From positions 1 through 51,467 of the forward strand of contig CAZMZC010000017.1 of assembly GCA_964570685.1 (NCBI GenBank): 51,467 nucleotides of DNA. Direction: 5' to 3'. Every line of letters begins with the position of its first letter. Positions within the stretch are counted from its first letter, which is position 1. The notes under the pieces are model-generated. The model was given only the letters and a program-made list of their open reading frames with translations. It did no database searches and was not told the origin of the DNA. The DNA is from UBA1189 sp964570685. GTDB lineage: Bacteria; Bacteroidota; Bacteroidia; Bacteroidales; Bacteroidaceae. Both the position numbers and the translations under genes were made by a program. Positions 23,616-32,699 of this stretch are shown one piece after another.

Positions 23616-24725
23616 CTACAACCGTTCTTCGTTCAACGTCACCACTCCCTCACTCACGGCATACAGCTTATAATTGCCGGTTGCCGATGCAAGGATGCGG
23701 TCAAGGTGCCCCCGGTTGACGTCAGTAATGAATATCTGCCCGAAGATGTCGCCCGACACCAGACGGATAATCTGCTCTACACGCGAAGCGTCAAGACGAT
23801 CGAATATATCGTCGAGCAGAAGGATGGGCACCGTCTGTCCTGAACGCCGCAGGAAGTCGAACTGCGCCAGCTTCAGCGCTATCAGATAAGTCTTGTTCTG
23901 CCCCTGCGAGCCTTCACGTTTGATGGGATACCCCCCGAGCTGCATCACCAGGTCGTCCTTATGTATACCGTGAAGCGAATAGCCCATGATACGGTCTTTG
24001 GCACGCCCGTCACGGATTACATCGAGCAGGTTCCCCCGGTCGCCATGTGAAAGATAAGCAAGCGACACCTCTTCCTTATCGCCCGAGATCTGCGCATAAA
24101 ACGTCTGAAAGATAGGCGTAAGCCCCGCGATGAAGGTCTGACGTCTGCGATAGATAAGCTCGCCCGAACGGGCCATCATCTCCTCCCACAAAGCCAAGAG
24201 TTCTGTATCGGGTTCCTCCTCCAGCTTGAGCAGAGCATTGCGCTGCTGCAGAGCTTTATCATAGTTGATGAGTTCGGCCAGATACTCCTTGTCATGCTGC
24301 GAGATAGCCACATCCATAAACCGACGGCGCTCCTCACTGCCTCCCAGGATAAGCTCCCCGTCAGAGGGCGACACCATCACGAGCGGGATGAAGCCAACAT
24401 GCTCGGAGAAGCGCTGGTAAGCCTTCTTGTTGCGTTTGAACGTCTTCTTCTGCCTGCGTTTCATGCCGCAATAGATATCCTCCTCCGTGCCCTGCTCCGA
24501 CTCATATAGTCCCTGCACCACAAAGAAATCGCTATCGTGACGCATCACCTGTGAGTCTATCGGGTTCGACGCACTCTTGCAGAACGAGAGATAATAGATG
24601 GCATCGAGCAGATTGGTCTTCCCCATTCCATTCAGCCCAATGAAGCAATTTACCTTGGGCGAGAACTCGAGGTCGGCCTGCTCTATATTTTTATAGTTCA
24701 GTACAGAGAGTCTCTTCAGTATCAT
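23616..24725 (-). CDS. recF: DNA replication and repair protein RecF
   Basis: The 369-residue protein is an SMC-like ATPase of gap repair. Walker A is FIGLNGMGKTNLLDAIYYL. The signature region is KREGSQGQNKTYLIALKLAQ, and Walker B is VPILLLDDIFDRLD. All are intact and the length is normal. With RecO and RecR it helps load RecA at single-strand gaps. A -7 box TATCTTTG (24756-24763, minus strand) lies 30 bases before the start. Confidence 0.97.
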   Translation of the reverse strand: MILKRLSVLNYKNIEQADLEFSPKVNCFIGLNGMGKTNLLDAIYYLSFCKSASNPIDSQVMRHDSDFFVVQGLYESEQGTEEDIYCGMKRRQKKTFKRNKKAYQRFSEHVGFIPLVMVSPSDGELILGGSEERRRFMDVAISQHDKEYLAELINYDKALQQRNALLKLEEEPDTELLALWEEMMARSGELIYRRRQTFIAGLTPIFQTFYAQISGDKEEVSLAYLSHGDRGNLLDVIRDGRAKDRIMGYSLHGIHKDDLVMQLGGYPIKREGSQGQNKTYLIALKLAQFDFLRRSGQTVPILLLDDIFDRLDASRVEQIIRLVSGDIFGQIFITDVNRGHLDRILASATGNYKLYAVSEGVVTLNEERL

Positions 24726-24836
24726 TAGTCGACAATATATCTTCGCGGTTTACCGCAAAGATAGCAATAATCCGCCGAAAAAGCGACATAAAGCGAAAAA
24801 AACAACCCATAAAAAGAAAAAAACTACGCTGAAATT

Positions 24837-24866
24837 TTAGCAATCAGCAGAAATAGACTAATTTTG
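24837..24866 (+). promoter_or_regulatory. Promoter of the TPR/ribH operon
   Basis: The -7 box TAATTTTG (24859-24866) is a full match. The -33 element TTAG (24837-24840) is weak at an 18-base spacing. Confidence 0.5.
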
Positions 24867-24910
24867 CATTTCGTAACGTAACGAATTTAATAAAAACAAC
24901 AAATAAGAAT

Positions 24911-25585
24911 ATGGCAAAACAAGAAATCAAGCAAGAGCAAATGCTCAACGTAGGAGAGGCCGTAAGCCGCTCTGAGGAATTCATCAACAAGAACAAGAAG
25001 ACAATCATCGGTGTCGTATGCGCCATCGCAGTACTCATCGCCGGCAGCGTGCTGGTATCAACCCAGTACCTGAAGCCCCGCGAGCAGAAAGCCGCCGAAG
25101 CCCTCTTCGCTGGCGAGCACTATTTCCAGAACGGCGATTATGAGACCGCCCTCAACGGCGACCAGAATGAGTATGCAGGTTTCGAAGCTGTAATCGACGA
25201 ATTCGGCGGCACCAAGGCAGGCAAGTTGGCCAAGGCATACGCAGGCCTTAGCTTGGCAAAGCTCGGTCGCTACGAAGAGGCCATCCCCTACCTCAAAGGT
25301 TTCAAGGGCAACGACGCCATGGTAGCTCCCTCGGTACTCGCTGCATTGGGCAACTGCTATGCACAGGTGGGCGACGAGGCGCAGGCAGCCGCCACACTCG
25401 TGAAGGCTGCTCACGAGGCCGACAATAACCTGCTTAGCCCCGCATACCTTATTCAGGCCGGCCAGATTTTCGAGAAGCTCGGCAAGAACACTGACGCCCT
25501 GAACGCATACAAGGAGGTGAAGGACAAGTACTACGGCTCAGCCCAAGCCATGGACATCGACCGCTACATTGAGCGCGTGAAGTAA
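24911..25585 (+). CDS. Membrane-anchored tetratricopeptide repeat protein (YfgM-like)
   Basis: The 224-residue protein has a short cytoplasmic N-terminus, one membrane helix (TIIGVVCAIAVLIAGSVLV, residues about 36-54) and a periplasmic part with TPR units such as AKAYAGLSLAKLGRYEEAIP and VLAALGNCYAQVGDEAQAAA. The layout resembles YfgM, which assists the Sec translocon, but the partner is not shown here. It is followed by ribH after only two bases, a conserved-looking operon. Confidence 0.88.
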   Translation: MAKQEIKQEQMLNVGEAVSRSEEFINKNKKTIIGVVCAIAVLIAGSVLVSTQYLKPREQKAAEALFAGEHYFQNGDYETALNGDQNEYAGFEAVIDEFGGTKAGKLAKAYAGLSLAKLGRYEEAIPYLKGFKGNDAMVAPSVLAALGNCYAQVGDEAQAAATLVKAAHEADNNLLSPAYLIQAGQIFEKLGKNTDALNAYKEVKDKYYGSAQAMDIDRYIERVK

Positions 25586-25587
25586 GG

Positions 25588-26082
25588 ATGGCAACAGCAT
25601 ATCACAACCTTTCGGCATACGACATCACCTCCGTGCCCGACGCTACGGACATGCGATTCGGCATCGTAGTGTCAGAGTGGAACGAAAACATCACGGGTGC
25701 CCTGCTGCACGGCGCAAGGGAGACCCTGAAGAGACACGGAGCCAGCGACGACAACATCACCGTATACACCGTCCCCGGCAGTTTTGAACTCACCTATGGA
25801 GCCGCCCGATTCGTCCATAGCGGCGAGGTAGATGCCGTGATAGCCCTTGGCTGCGTAGTGCGTGGAGACACCCCCCACTTCGATTACGTATGTGCCGGCA
25901 CCACACAGGGCATTGCCGCACTCAACGCCCAAGGCAGTATCCCCGTCATCTTCGGCCTTATCACTACCGACACCATGCAGCAAGCCGAAGACCGCGCAGG
26001 AGGCATCCACGGGAACAAGGGCGACGAATGCGCTGTCACTGCCATAAAAATGGTAGATTTAGCCAGGCGATTTGAAAAATAA
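25588..26082 (+). CDS. ribH: 6,7-dimethyl-8-ribityllumazine synthase
   Basis: The 164-residue protein catalyses the penultimate step of riboflavin synthesis, joining ribityl-aminouracil with dihydroxybutanone phosphate. Typical parts are FGIVVSEWNENITGALLHGA (substrate-binding start), VPGSFELTYGAA, the catalytic loop ALGCVVRGDTPHFDYVC with His, and PVIFGLITTDTMQQAEDRAG. It is tightly linked to the TPR gene upstream. The flavin it feeds is also a cofactor of the NQR complex in this window (inference). Confidence 0.97.
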   Translation: MATAYHNLSAYDITSVPDATDMRFGIVVSEWNENITGALLHGARETLKRHGASDDNITVYTVPGSFELTYGAARFVHSGEVDAVIALGCVVRGDTPHFDYVCAGTTQGIAALNAQGSIPVIFGLITTDTMQQAEDRAGGIHGNKGDECAVTAIKMVDLARRFEK

Positions 26083-26093
26083 CCACCAATTCG

Positions 26094-26124
26094 CTTGTAG
26101 ATTCAAAAAAAAAACGTACCTTTG
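26094..26124 (+). promoter_or_regulatory. Promoter of the tRNA-Tyr transcript
   Basis: CTTG (26094-26097), 19 bases and TACCTTTG (26117-26124) match the consensus well. The transcript would have a leader of about 95 bases before the tRNA. AAGGTTG near 26138 and CAACCTT near 26190 within the leader could pair. Confidence 0.7.
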
Positions 26125-26224
26125 CACTGCAATCGCGAAGGTTGGCTGCGCTCGTTGAGAATAAAGCAAGTTTCATTCACTCGTTGGCACAACCTTTGCA
26201 TCGCCTTTCAGAGGAGAGGTATTT

Positions 26225-26307
26225 GGGCAAATTCCAGAGTGGCCAAATGGGGCAGACTGTAAATCTGCTGTCTTTCGACTTCGGTGGTTCGAATCCATCT
26301 TTGCCCA
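26225..26307 (+). tRNA. tRNA-Tyr (anticodon GTA)
   Basis: The 83-base gene folds as a class II tRNA. Acceptor arms are GGGCAAA (26225-26231) and TTTGCCC (26300-26306) with discriminator A. The anticodon stem GCAGA/TCTGC encloses CTGTAAA, with GTA at 26259-26261. A long variable arm is followed by the T loop GGTTCGAATCC. The 3' CCA is not encoded. Confidence 0.96.
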
Positions 26308-26311
26308 CAGT

Positions 26312-26337
26312 GAGAGGAACGAGAAATCGTTCCTCTC
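26312..26337 (+). terminator. Hairpin after tRNA-Tyr
   Basis: An 11-base perfect stem (GAGAGGAACGA with TCGTTCCTCTC) closed by a GAAA tetraloop lies five bases after the tRNA. A short T-rich stretch follows. Confidence 0.75.
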
Positions 26338-26413
26338 ATTGTTTTCATATACAATTACTTCCCGCTTGATTATCAGGCCAAACCTCCGTTTACCAAGCTC
26401 ATGCTGAGCGCAC

Positions 26414-26444
26414 AAAAAAAGCGGTGGACGAAATGTCCACCGCT
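26414..26444 (-). terminator. Terminator of the secreted-protein operon
   Basis: AGCGGTGGAC (26420-26429) pairs with GTCCACCGCT (26435-26444), and on the minus strand seven Ts follow. It lies 36 bases past the stop of the 50-residue gene. Confidence 0.88.
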
Positions 26445-26480
26445 AAAAACACATTGACGCATCTAAAGATGTTCAACTAA

Positions 26481-26633
26481 TTACTCCCACAGGTCGCCCC
26501 ATGAGCCACGACGGCCGTTCGTCAGCACATCTTCACTGGAGCTGGCCTGTTCCTCACTCACTGACAGAGCAAGCATCTCCTCAGTCTCCACCTCCACCAC
26601 TTCGGTACGAGGTTGTATATACAATTCTTTCAT
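26481..26633 (-). CDS. 50-residue peptide, last gene of the secreted-protein operon
   Basis: The frame from ATG 26633 to TAA 26481 codes for MKELYIQPRTEVVEVETEEM, then a Ser/Glu-rich middle, and ends in NGRRGSWGDLWE. It has no signal peptide. It starts 12 bases after the cohesin-like gene, and a strong terminator follows its stop, so it belongs to the operon. Short proteins that begin with a similar Tyr-Ile-x-Pro phrase are common beside secreted proteins in Bacteroidales, but I know no function. It is below common length cut-offs and easily missed. Confidence 0.7.
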   Translation of the reverse strand: MKELYIQPRTEVVEVETEEMLALSVSEEQASSSEDVLTNGRRGSWGDLWE

Positions 26634-26645
26634 AAACGCCTAATC

Positions 26646-27737
26646 TTATTTAATGATTACCTTCTTATTGCCTCGGATGTATACACCCTTCTCGGTAGGT
26701 TGCTCCACCTTCTTACCCGACATATCGTAGACAGGGTTCCGCTCATCGGTCTCCATGCCATCTATTCCCGTCGTACCGCGCAAGCGCACCATAGCCACGC
26801 TCTCGCCCGGAGCATTCAGGTAACAGTGATAGGCAGGCACGGTGATAGGGTCGCTCACATCCACACGGTAGAAGGCTACCTCACCATTGAGGCGCTGCAG
26901 CACATAACCCTCCGTTATTTCCGTGTCGGCATATACTCCCGTCAGCACACCGCTGGCATAGCTGGCCTGCATCATCGAGGGAACTCCCGTGAAGTCGTAC
27001 TCGCCAGCCTCGCCCTCCATTATATAAGGAGTGTTGGCCAGCAGCTTAGCCGACTGGGACAGCACCACCGCACCATCAGCTACCGTAGTACAGCCGTAGG
27101 CTGCAAGGCCGGCTGGCACATCGGCATCGAAGGGAAGCATCAGCGTGCCCCACCCTGCACCGCTCATCGTGAAGCGGTAGGTAGACTCCTGCGAGCCGCC
27201 CGTCACAATGGCCGTGCCTGCCACTGCCGAAGGAATGATATGGTTGGTTTCATTGGCGATGAGCACATCCGTGCCGCCCACCGCTGGGCTATACACACCG
27301 TTCACCACATCGGGCGAAGCCTCCAGCACCAGGGTAAGCACATTCTTGCTGCCCGACTTGAATGGCGTGAACGTGCTGTGATAGCACACGAAGCGATAGC
27401 CACCCTTGATAGCCTGATAGGCAAGCACGTGGCTGCTCTTGCAGATACCACTTTCCACGGCAGGCACCCACTCTTTGTTGTCCTCATCGTAGTAGCCATA
27501 CTGCTCCTCCTCTTCATCGGGATTCATATTGTAGGGCATGGTGATACCCTCGGGCAGCAACACATCGAACTGGAAGCTGCAATAGTCACTCAACGCCACA
27601 TCCGAGTCAATCGTCACTGTGGCGCGTCCGCTGGCCGCAATCGTAAAGTCACTCACGGTCAGCGTAGCCTCCGTCTGAGCCTTGGCCACGAAGGCCAAGG
27701 CAGAGACGAAGCACATCAATAATGTTTTCTTCTTCAT
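26646..27737 (-). CDS. Secreted protein with cohesin-like N-terminal domain
   Basis: The 363-residue protein has a signal peptide (MKKKTLLMCFVSALAFVAKA). Residues about 22-165 are beta-rich with ATVTIDSDVALSDYCSFQFD, then VLLPEGI, and later VLTLVLEASPDVVNGVY, a pattern seen in Bacteroidales cohesin-like domains. The middle (STYRFTMSGAGWGTLMLPFD onwards) is a second beta domain, often seen in Bacteroidales surface proteins. The end (PVYDMSGKKVEQPTEKGVYI) resembles a secretion/sorting tail and is similar to the end of the GH127-like protein. It lies four bases after a gene whose product ends in a dockerin-like module, so the two may bind each other outside the cell (inference). Confidence 0.72.
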   Translation of the reverse strand: MKKKTLLMCFVSALAFVAKAQTEATLTVSDFTIAASGRATVTIDSDVALSDYCSFQFDVLLPEGITMPYNMNPDEEEEQYGYYDEDNKEWVPAVESGICKSSHVLAYQAIKGGYRFVCYHSTFTPFKSGSKNVLTLVLEASPDVVNGVYSPAVGGTDVLIANETNHIIPSAVAGTAIVTGGSQESTYRFTMSGAGWGTLMLPFDADVPAGLAAYGCTTVADGAVVLSQSAKLLANTPYIMEGEAGEYDFTGVPSMMQASYASGVLTGVYADTEITEGYVLQRLNGEVAFYRVDVSDPITVPAYHCYLNAPGESVAMVRLRGTTGIDGMETDERNPVYDMSGKKVEQPTEKGVYIRGNKKVIIK

Positions 27738-27741
27738 CTTA

Positions 27742-30700
27742 TTATAATACTTTAGTGTTAATAATCCGTATCAACCCATTGTCGCGCTTGCGCAAGGTCG
27801 CCGCCTCGCCATCGGCATTGAGAATAATCTGCAATATGGCATTGATGTCGAGCACATTGATATTGCCGTCACCATTGGCATCCATCTGCAGCATATCGCA
27901 TCCGCTCACCTCGTTGCCAAGGATATGGCTCAGCGTCAGGTTGAGGTCGAGCAGGTTCACCACACCACTCTTGTCGGCATCGCCGGCTATATACTCGCGC
28001 ATAAACTCAGCCTTGCGCGTCCACTCCGTGCTTTCCACATTGCCTGCCGAGTCAGTGGCAAGTACGCAGAAGCCATAGTCCGTGTCACGATAGTAACGCA
28101 ACATACACGAGGTGGCAAGTGTGTCTGTCAGGATTTCACTCCACGCACCATTCTCGCCTACTTGCACGGCCAGCGTATACTTCCACAGTTCCGTAGCGTT
28201 ATCGCTTCCCTGCCAGTTGAGCTGAATTACCGTATCGTTCACCTCCACGATGCTCACCATTTCCGATGTTGGCTTAGTGTCGTCAATCGTATTGGTCCAG
28301 GTAGGTGTCATGATAGCAGCCTCATTATCAAATACGATAGAGGCGCGGTTCGAAATCTTTGTACCGTCGGCCAGTCCTTCGCGCAACTTGATATCGAAAC
28401 TGATTGCTCCTTCGCCCTCACCGTTGCTGTTTACAGGAAGTATGCCCTGCATATAATCCCAGGTCTCTTCCATGGTCATCGGGTCGAGCGAGCGGATAGT
28501 CCATACGGCAATGCCTTGCGCTTCGTCATAGTCGAGGCTTACCTCAGCAATGGCATTGATACGTGTACGCATATCCAGTGTCTTAGTAAACGACTTCTCT
28601 CCATTGAGTTCCAGCATACGGTCGCCGATGCAGACACTCGTGGGGCTGAAGGTAGAGAGGTCGAGATAACGGCCATCCAACGTGTCACGCACTGTGATGA
28701 CGTGTGCCGAAGTGGTTGCTATCTTCGGGTCGTTCTCGAAGCGGATAGTATAGTGCGTATCCTCTATGTCTGAAGGTACGAACTTACTTCCTGCCACAGA
28801 CTTGAAACCGATGATGTCGTTCGGGTCACCGGGAGTGAGGATTTCCACCGTATAATGTTTCCTTACACATACCTCCTCTATATAATGCTTCCTCAGTTCA
28901 TCCCAAGCAGTCAAGGTTTGAGACAAATCATTGCTGCAATCCGAGAGTATCTCCCAAACAATACTTTCTGGAGTTTCCAATGCATGGGAAACACTATATC
29001 TATCCTTTTCAGAATTGATGTCAAGATAATGGCTGGCAAATGTACGGATATCCGTCATTGTAAATATACAGCCACACTCCGACAGGTCATCCACACCAGA
29101 AAGATACTCACAAGGTGTCGGCATACAAGACAGCGACAACAAGTCCTTATTATCGCTATTTTCGGCAAAATCTTTTTGGGCATCATCGGCCATCATACTC
29201 CAAGGAGTACCCGTCCAAGCACTCAATGTGAATATCGTATGTCCGCCTGCCGAGAAGCCAGGAGTAAGGCTCACTGTCTCGCCTGGTTGCAAATGAGGTA
29301 TCACCGTATTGAAAGCAACGCCACGCACTCCAGTACCGAATAGGTTGTCCGTATAGAATTTCTCAGAATAGTCTTTGCTTACCAGTTCTTCAGAAACGCC
29401 AACACTGAAATTCAGATACTCCATATCATGTATCTTGCTTACATTATCATATGCAAATCCCAACGGCACCAGACTATACGCCACATTACCCGTGTTCGTC
29501 ACATTGATGCTTACAGGATAGGGCAATGCCAAGGCACGCTTGTCTGTGAAGGTGATTTCAATATCGCCCCATACAGGGTCTTCAAAGGCAATAGCATCCT
29601 CTATGGTCAACACATCGCTATCCTTACCATCATCAAAGTAGAGCTTCAGCGTATACGCACCACGTTCATAGTCTCCATTCTCAAGGATGAAGAGCAACTG
29701 TGCTTTTGTGCGTTCGATAACGACAATACTATCGGGAGTCAACACAGTTGAACCTCTCTGCAACTCCACCTTCTGCAAGTGTTGATAGCCATTACCAAAC
29801 AGTTCCATACACAGCACACTGGGAGTCACACCCACTTTCTCCGGTGAATACTCCAGCACCACATATTTTCCAATGTGGAAGAAGTCCAGTGTAATATCCG
29901 TTCCTGCAGTTGTTGTCACATCGTGCAGAGCCACATAATAGGTTCCGTCCTCTGCTATTACACTGCCGCCATAGTTTACAGACTCACTGCCCGAAGCAGC
30001 ATAGATTTCAGTGCCATCAGCAGCAAACACATTGATAGAGCAGGCCTTATCCGCCTTAAATGCAATACTGTCGCCAACTTGTGCCACGAACTTATACCAA
30101 CGGATTTCATTCTCGCTAGGTTTGGTCAGCGTCTGAGTCTGCGCCAGAGAAGACACATTTGCAATCTTCTCACTCACCCTAGAGTCTACATACTCCTTCG
30201 TAGCATCTACCAATCGCCCCGTAACATCATAGAAGCGAATATGAAATTCATTCTTGGCATACACCATAGGTCCCTGCTCCTCGTCCACCTCGAAGTGGAA
30301 GAGCGATGAGCGGATGGGGACACTTTCTACTGGCAGCAGCCCGATGAGTTGGTAGGGATTGGTGCGCTCTTCGAGCTTCACTACCGTCTTGTTGGCATCG
30401 TCATCGTTGAGCCAGTACCAATACTGCGTGATACCATTACCACCCAACGGAGTCTTCATAAAGAAAGCCGAACTCACCTTGGTGCTCACTCCATTGTCGC
30501 CCACAAGCATATAGGCCAGCTGGTGCAGGCCATCATCAATAGTCGATACATCGAGATCGAAGTGGAAAGCCCCGTCGGCATACGAGCCTGCCTCAATGTA
30601 GCTCTCCGCACCATCTATCGTATAGAAACACTTGAGCGAAGCCATCTCCGCCTCAGTCGTGGTGCGCAGGAACATACTTTCGTATAGTCCCGTAGCAGCG

Positions 30701-31314
30701 CCACTCGGAGTCACCGTCTGCACCTGAATATTGTGGATGCCTTGTGACAAGCCACTCACATCGAACTCCCAATGTACGATACCACCCGAAGAGGCCACAC
30801 GCTCCTGATGGTACAGCTTGCCATCGAGGTAGCACAGGCAGTGTAGATAGTCCACCCCATCGGTCTGCGGTATCTTCAGAAAATGATAGCTCAGCGTCTG
30901 CGTGGCCACCGTACCCTCGGCCATCACGTGAAGCATGTGCAGTCCGTCGTCGAGGGCGCTCACATCGAGCCACGCCAGTTCTTCATCACTCACCACCATC
31001 GTGGCATTGTCGTTGTCGAACCAGTAGCGATAGGTCATCTTCTCCGAGCGACTCGTTTGCTTGATGAAGTATCGCGTCACAGGTGCGCTCCACACATCCA
31101 CGGAGTCAGTGTTGCGCACTTGGATGTGCAGCGAGTGCAAGCCGTCGCTAAGGTACGCCACATCCACATCCGTCTGCCACGAATTGCCCGAGGTCACCGA
31201 CATACGGCCCGAGGCCATATCATTGTCTATCCAGTAGACGTATTCGTAGCTTGTCTGCCCCCTTGCTATCGTACCTATGCAAAGCAGGCAGAGGTATAAC
31301 ATTATCTTTCGCAT
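27742..31314 (-). CDS. Large secreted modular protein with C-terminal dockerin-like module
   Basis: I chose the ATG at 31314 (1190 residues) because a signal peptide follows (MRKIMLYLCLLCIGTIARG). Residues about 25-330 contain four or five units built on 'YWIDND...DVS.LDDGLH.L', roughly 75 residues each. Next comes a PPC-like beta domain (ENEIRWYKFVAQVGDSIAF), then long beta-rich regions, a segment ISNRASIVFDNEAAIMTPTW and a fibronectin III-like domain. Near the end, two calcium-binding loops, DADKSGVVNLLD and DANGDGNINVLD, lie about 34 residues apart, as in type I dockerins. No catalytic domain was recognised, so it looks like an adhesin or scaffold part. Confidence 0.8.
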   Translation of the reverse strand: MRKIMLYLCLLCIGTIARGQTSYEYVYWIDNDMASGRMSVTSGNSWQTDVDVAYLSDGLHSLHIQVRNTDSVDVWSAPVTRYFIKQTSRSEKMTYRYWFDNDNATMVVSDEELAWLDVSALDDGLHMLHVMAEGTVATQTLSYHFLKIPQTDGVDYLHCLCYLDGKLYHQERVASSGGIVHWEFDVSGLSQGIHNIQVQTVTPSGAATGLYESMFLRTTTEAEMASLKCFYTIDGAESYIEAGSYADGAFHFDLDVSTIDDGLHQLAYMLVGDNGVSTKVSSAFFMKTPLGGNGITQYWYWLNDDDANKTVVKLEERTNPYQLIGLLPVESVPIRSSLFHFEVDEEQGPMVYAKNEFHIRFYDVTGRLVDATKEYVDSRVSEKIANVSSLAQTQTLTKPSENEIRWYKFVAQVGDSIAFKADKACSINVFAADGTEIYAASGSESVNYGGSVIAEDGTYYVALHDVTTTAGTDITLDFFHIGKYVVLEYSPEKVGVTPSVLCMELFGNGYQHLQKVELQRGSTVLTPDSIVVIERTKAQLLFILENGDYERGAYTLKLYFDDGKDSDVLTIEDAIAFEDPVWGDIEITFTDKRALALPYPVSINVTNTGNVAYSLVPLGFAYDNVSKIHDMEYLNFSVGVSEELVSKDYSEKFYTDNLFGTGVRGVAFNTVIPHLQPGETVSLTPGFSAGGHTIFTLSAWTGTPWSMMADDAQKDFAENSDNKDLLSLSCMPTPCEYLSGVDDLSECGCIFTMTDIRTFASHYLDINSEKDRYSVSHALETPESIVWEILSDCSNDLSQTLTAWDELRKHYIEEVCVRKHYTVEILTPGDPNDIIGFKSVAGSKFVPSDIEDTHYTIRFENDPKIATTSAHVITVRDTLDGRYLDLSTFSPTSVCIGDRMLELNGEKSFTKTLDMRTRINAIAEVSLDYDEAQGIAVWTIRSLDPMTMEETWDYMQGILPVNSNGEGEGAISFDIKLREGLADGTKISNRASIVFDNEAAIMTPTWTNTIDDTKPTSEMVSIVEVNDTVIQLNWQGSDNATELWKYTLAVQVGENGAWSEILTDTLATSCMLRYYRDTDYGFCVLATDSAGNVESTEWTRKAEFMREYIAGDADKSGVVNLLDLNLTLSHILGNEVSGCDMLQMDANGDGNINVLDINAILQIILNADGEAATLRKRDNGLIRIINTKVL

Positions 31315-31354
31315 AGCGTCAGCGTATTTATTATTAAATAGGTACGCACACGCA

Positions 31355-32371
31355 TTACTCCACACCAGCCACCTCAATGTCTACACTCAGCTTACCGTCG
31401 GCAGTAGACTTAGCTGCCACATTGCACTTGGTGATATGTGGATTGGTCGTTGTGGGGTCGTAGGGGAAGTTACCACCGTAGATACCCACTTGTGTACCGT
31501 CGGTTCCCAAGAACTTAGCTTTGGCTTCGTCGGTGAGTTCAAAGGTGATATCATCATTATAATACCAAGTAAAATCCTTGAAGAGCTCAGAAAGAGAACT
31601 AGTCTTGTTTGTATTGTTAGTTATATTCTTAAAACAATCAGTTCCACAATGAACAGATACGCAATTATAAGCAACACCACCAGTCAAGCAATCACCTTCA
31701 AAATTACTTCCAATTAGGATACAATTATAAAAAAAATAGTTCCAACAATAGTCAAATCGCGTCATAAATTCAGAACTTGGAACCATTCGAAGTATACAAT
31801 TAATAAATTGCACTTTTGAAGATTGGTAATAGTCATAAATACAGCAGTTTTGTAATGTGCAATCACTCTTAGAATACAAAATTAGCCCATGTGTTATTTT
31901 ACAATGTAAAAAGTTTCCGTTAGTCATGCAACCATCACTGGAACTTGCAGCTATAATCCGAGCAAACTTGTTTTTAATAAATCGTGGAGACTTTAAAGTT
32001 CCCCTCAATGTTATAGTAGCATCATAACGACATCCTTCTAGTGTTAATTTCTCTGTTACACTATCAGCTATTTGAATTGCAAAATCACCATAAATAATTG
32101 TCGGCAATACATTATTAATGGTATCCACTTGCATTCCAGCACCACGCAATGTAATAGCCTTAGTGATATCCGTTGCATTAAAAACACCGCTCGAAAGCGT
32201 AATAGCGTCACCATGAACCGCTGTCTCGTGTGCCTCCTTCAATGCATCAGCACCATAAAATGCCGTAATCTCTCCATCGTGACTGAGCGTAGCAATCAGC
32301 GAACTCTGTGCAAACACACTGGCTGCCGATGTGCTCAGCAGCATTACCAAACTTACGAAAAACTTTTTCAT
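31355..32371 (-). CDS. Secreted beta-helix protein, first gene of the operon
   Basis: I chose the ATG at 32371 (338 residues), which begins a signal peptide (MKKFFVSLVMLLSTSAASVFA). The start of the mature part, ADALKEAHETAVHGDAITLS with DITKAITLRGAG, is typical of parallel beta-helix proteins. After it come short repeated strands, rich in Cys and aromatic residues (CTLQNCCIYDY, FINCILR, FFYNCILIGS). Right-handed beta-helix proteins often bind or cut polysaccharides, but no active site can be named. The DNA from about 31600 to 32100 is clearly more AT-rich than its neighbours. The dockerin gene starts 40 bases downstream. Confidence 0.8.
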   Translation of the reverse strand: MKKFFVSLVMLLSTSAASVFAQSSLIATLSHDGEITAFYGADALKEAHETAVHGDAITLSSGVFNATDITKAITLRGAGMQVDTINNVLPTIIYGDFAIQIADSVTEKLTLEGCRYDATITLRGTLKSPRFIKNKFARIIAASSSDGCMTNGNFLHCKITHGLILYSKSDCTLQNCCIYDYYQSSKVQFINCILRMVPSSEFMTRFDYCWNYFFYNCILIGSNFEGDCLTGGVAYNCVSVHCGTDCFKNITNNTNKTSSLSELFKDFTWYYNDDITFELTDEAKAKFLGTDGTQVGIYGGNFPYDPTTTNPHITKCNVAAKSTADGKLSVDIEVAGVE

Positions 32372-32430
32372 AATTGTAAACCTTTGCCACGCCAAGTTCC
32401 TCCGTGGCCTCTATATGGGTTTAAAATAAA

Positions 32431-32595
32431 AGAAGCGTGGAACTGTGATGCTATTATGGATACGGGGCCCTAGGATAGCCTTCAAGACATAAATAGACAA
32501 ACAACTCCACGCCATATGGCGCAGAACCGTTCATGCCATTCTTGTCTTGTGAAATTTCCTAGGTTTCGTATCCAAGAATGAAGCACAACGCTTCT
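32431..32595 (-). other. Long imperfect hairpin in the leader of the secreted-protein operon
   Basis: Nested arms pair across 165 bases: AGAAGCGT/ACGCTTCT (32431-32438, 32588-32595), GGATACG/CGTATCC, CCTAGGA/TCCTAGG, and TTCAAGACA with TGTCTTGTGAA (one bulge). A central palindrome CGCCATATGGCG lies at 32510-32521. The region falls between the likely promoter (32635-32668) and the first start codon (32371), so it would be transcribed as a structured leader. It could instead be a miniature inverted-repeat element. Confidence 0.55.
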
Positions 32596-32634
32596 ACCAA
32601 TAAATCAAAACTCGTGGAGCGCTCTCCACTGATG

Positions 32635-32668
32635 CAAAGGTACAACTAAATTCTAAATTATAAACAAT
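32635..32668 (-). promoter_or_regulatory. Likely promoter of the secreted-protein operon
   Basis: The -7 box TACCTTTG (32642-32635, minus strand) is a full match. A -33-like ATTG (32668-32665) lies at a slightly long 22-base spacing. The leader to the start codon at 32371 would be about 260 bases. Confidence 0.5.
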
Positions 32669-32699
32669 AAGCACTAATATTTTTAATGTTCATAGTACG

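Noticed and set aside
26613..27722. 369-residue open frame on the plus strand
   Set aside because: It is rich in His/Arg/Gly, antisense to the cohesin-like gene, and has no signal or family match.
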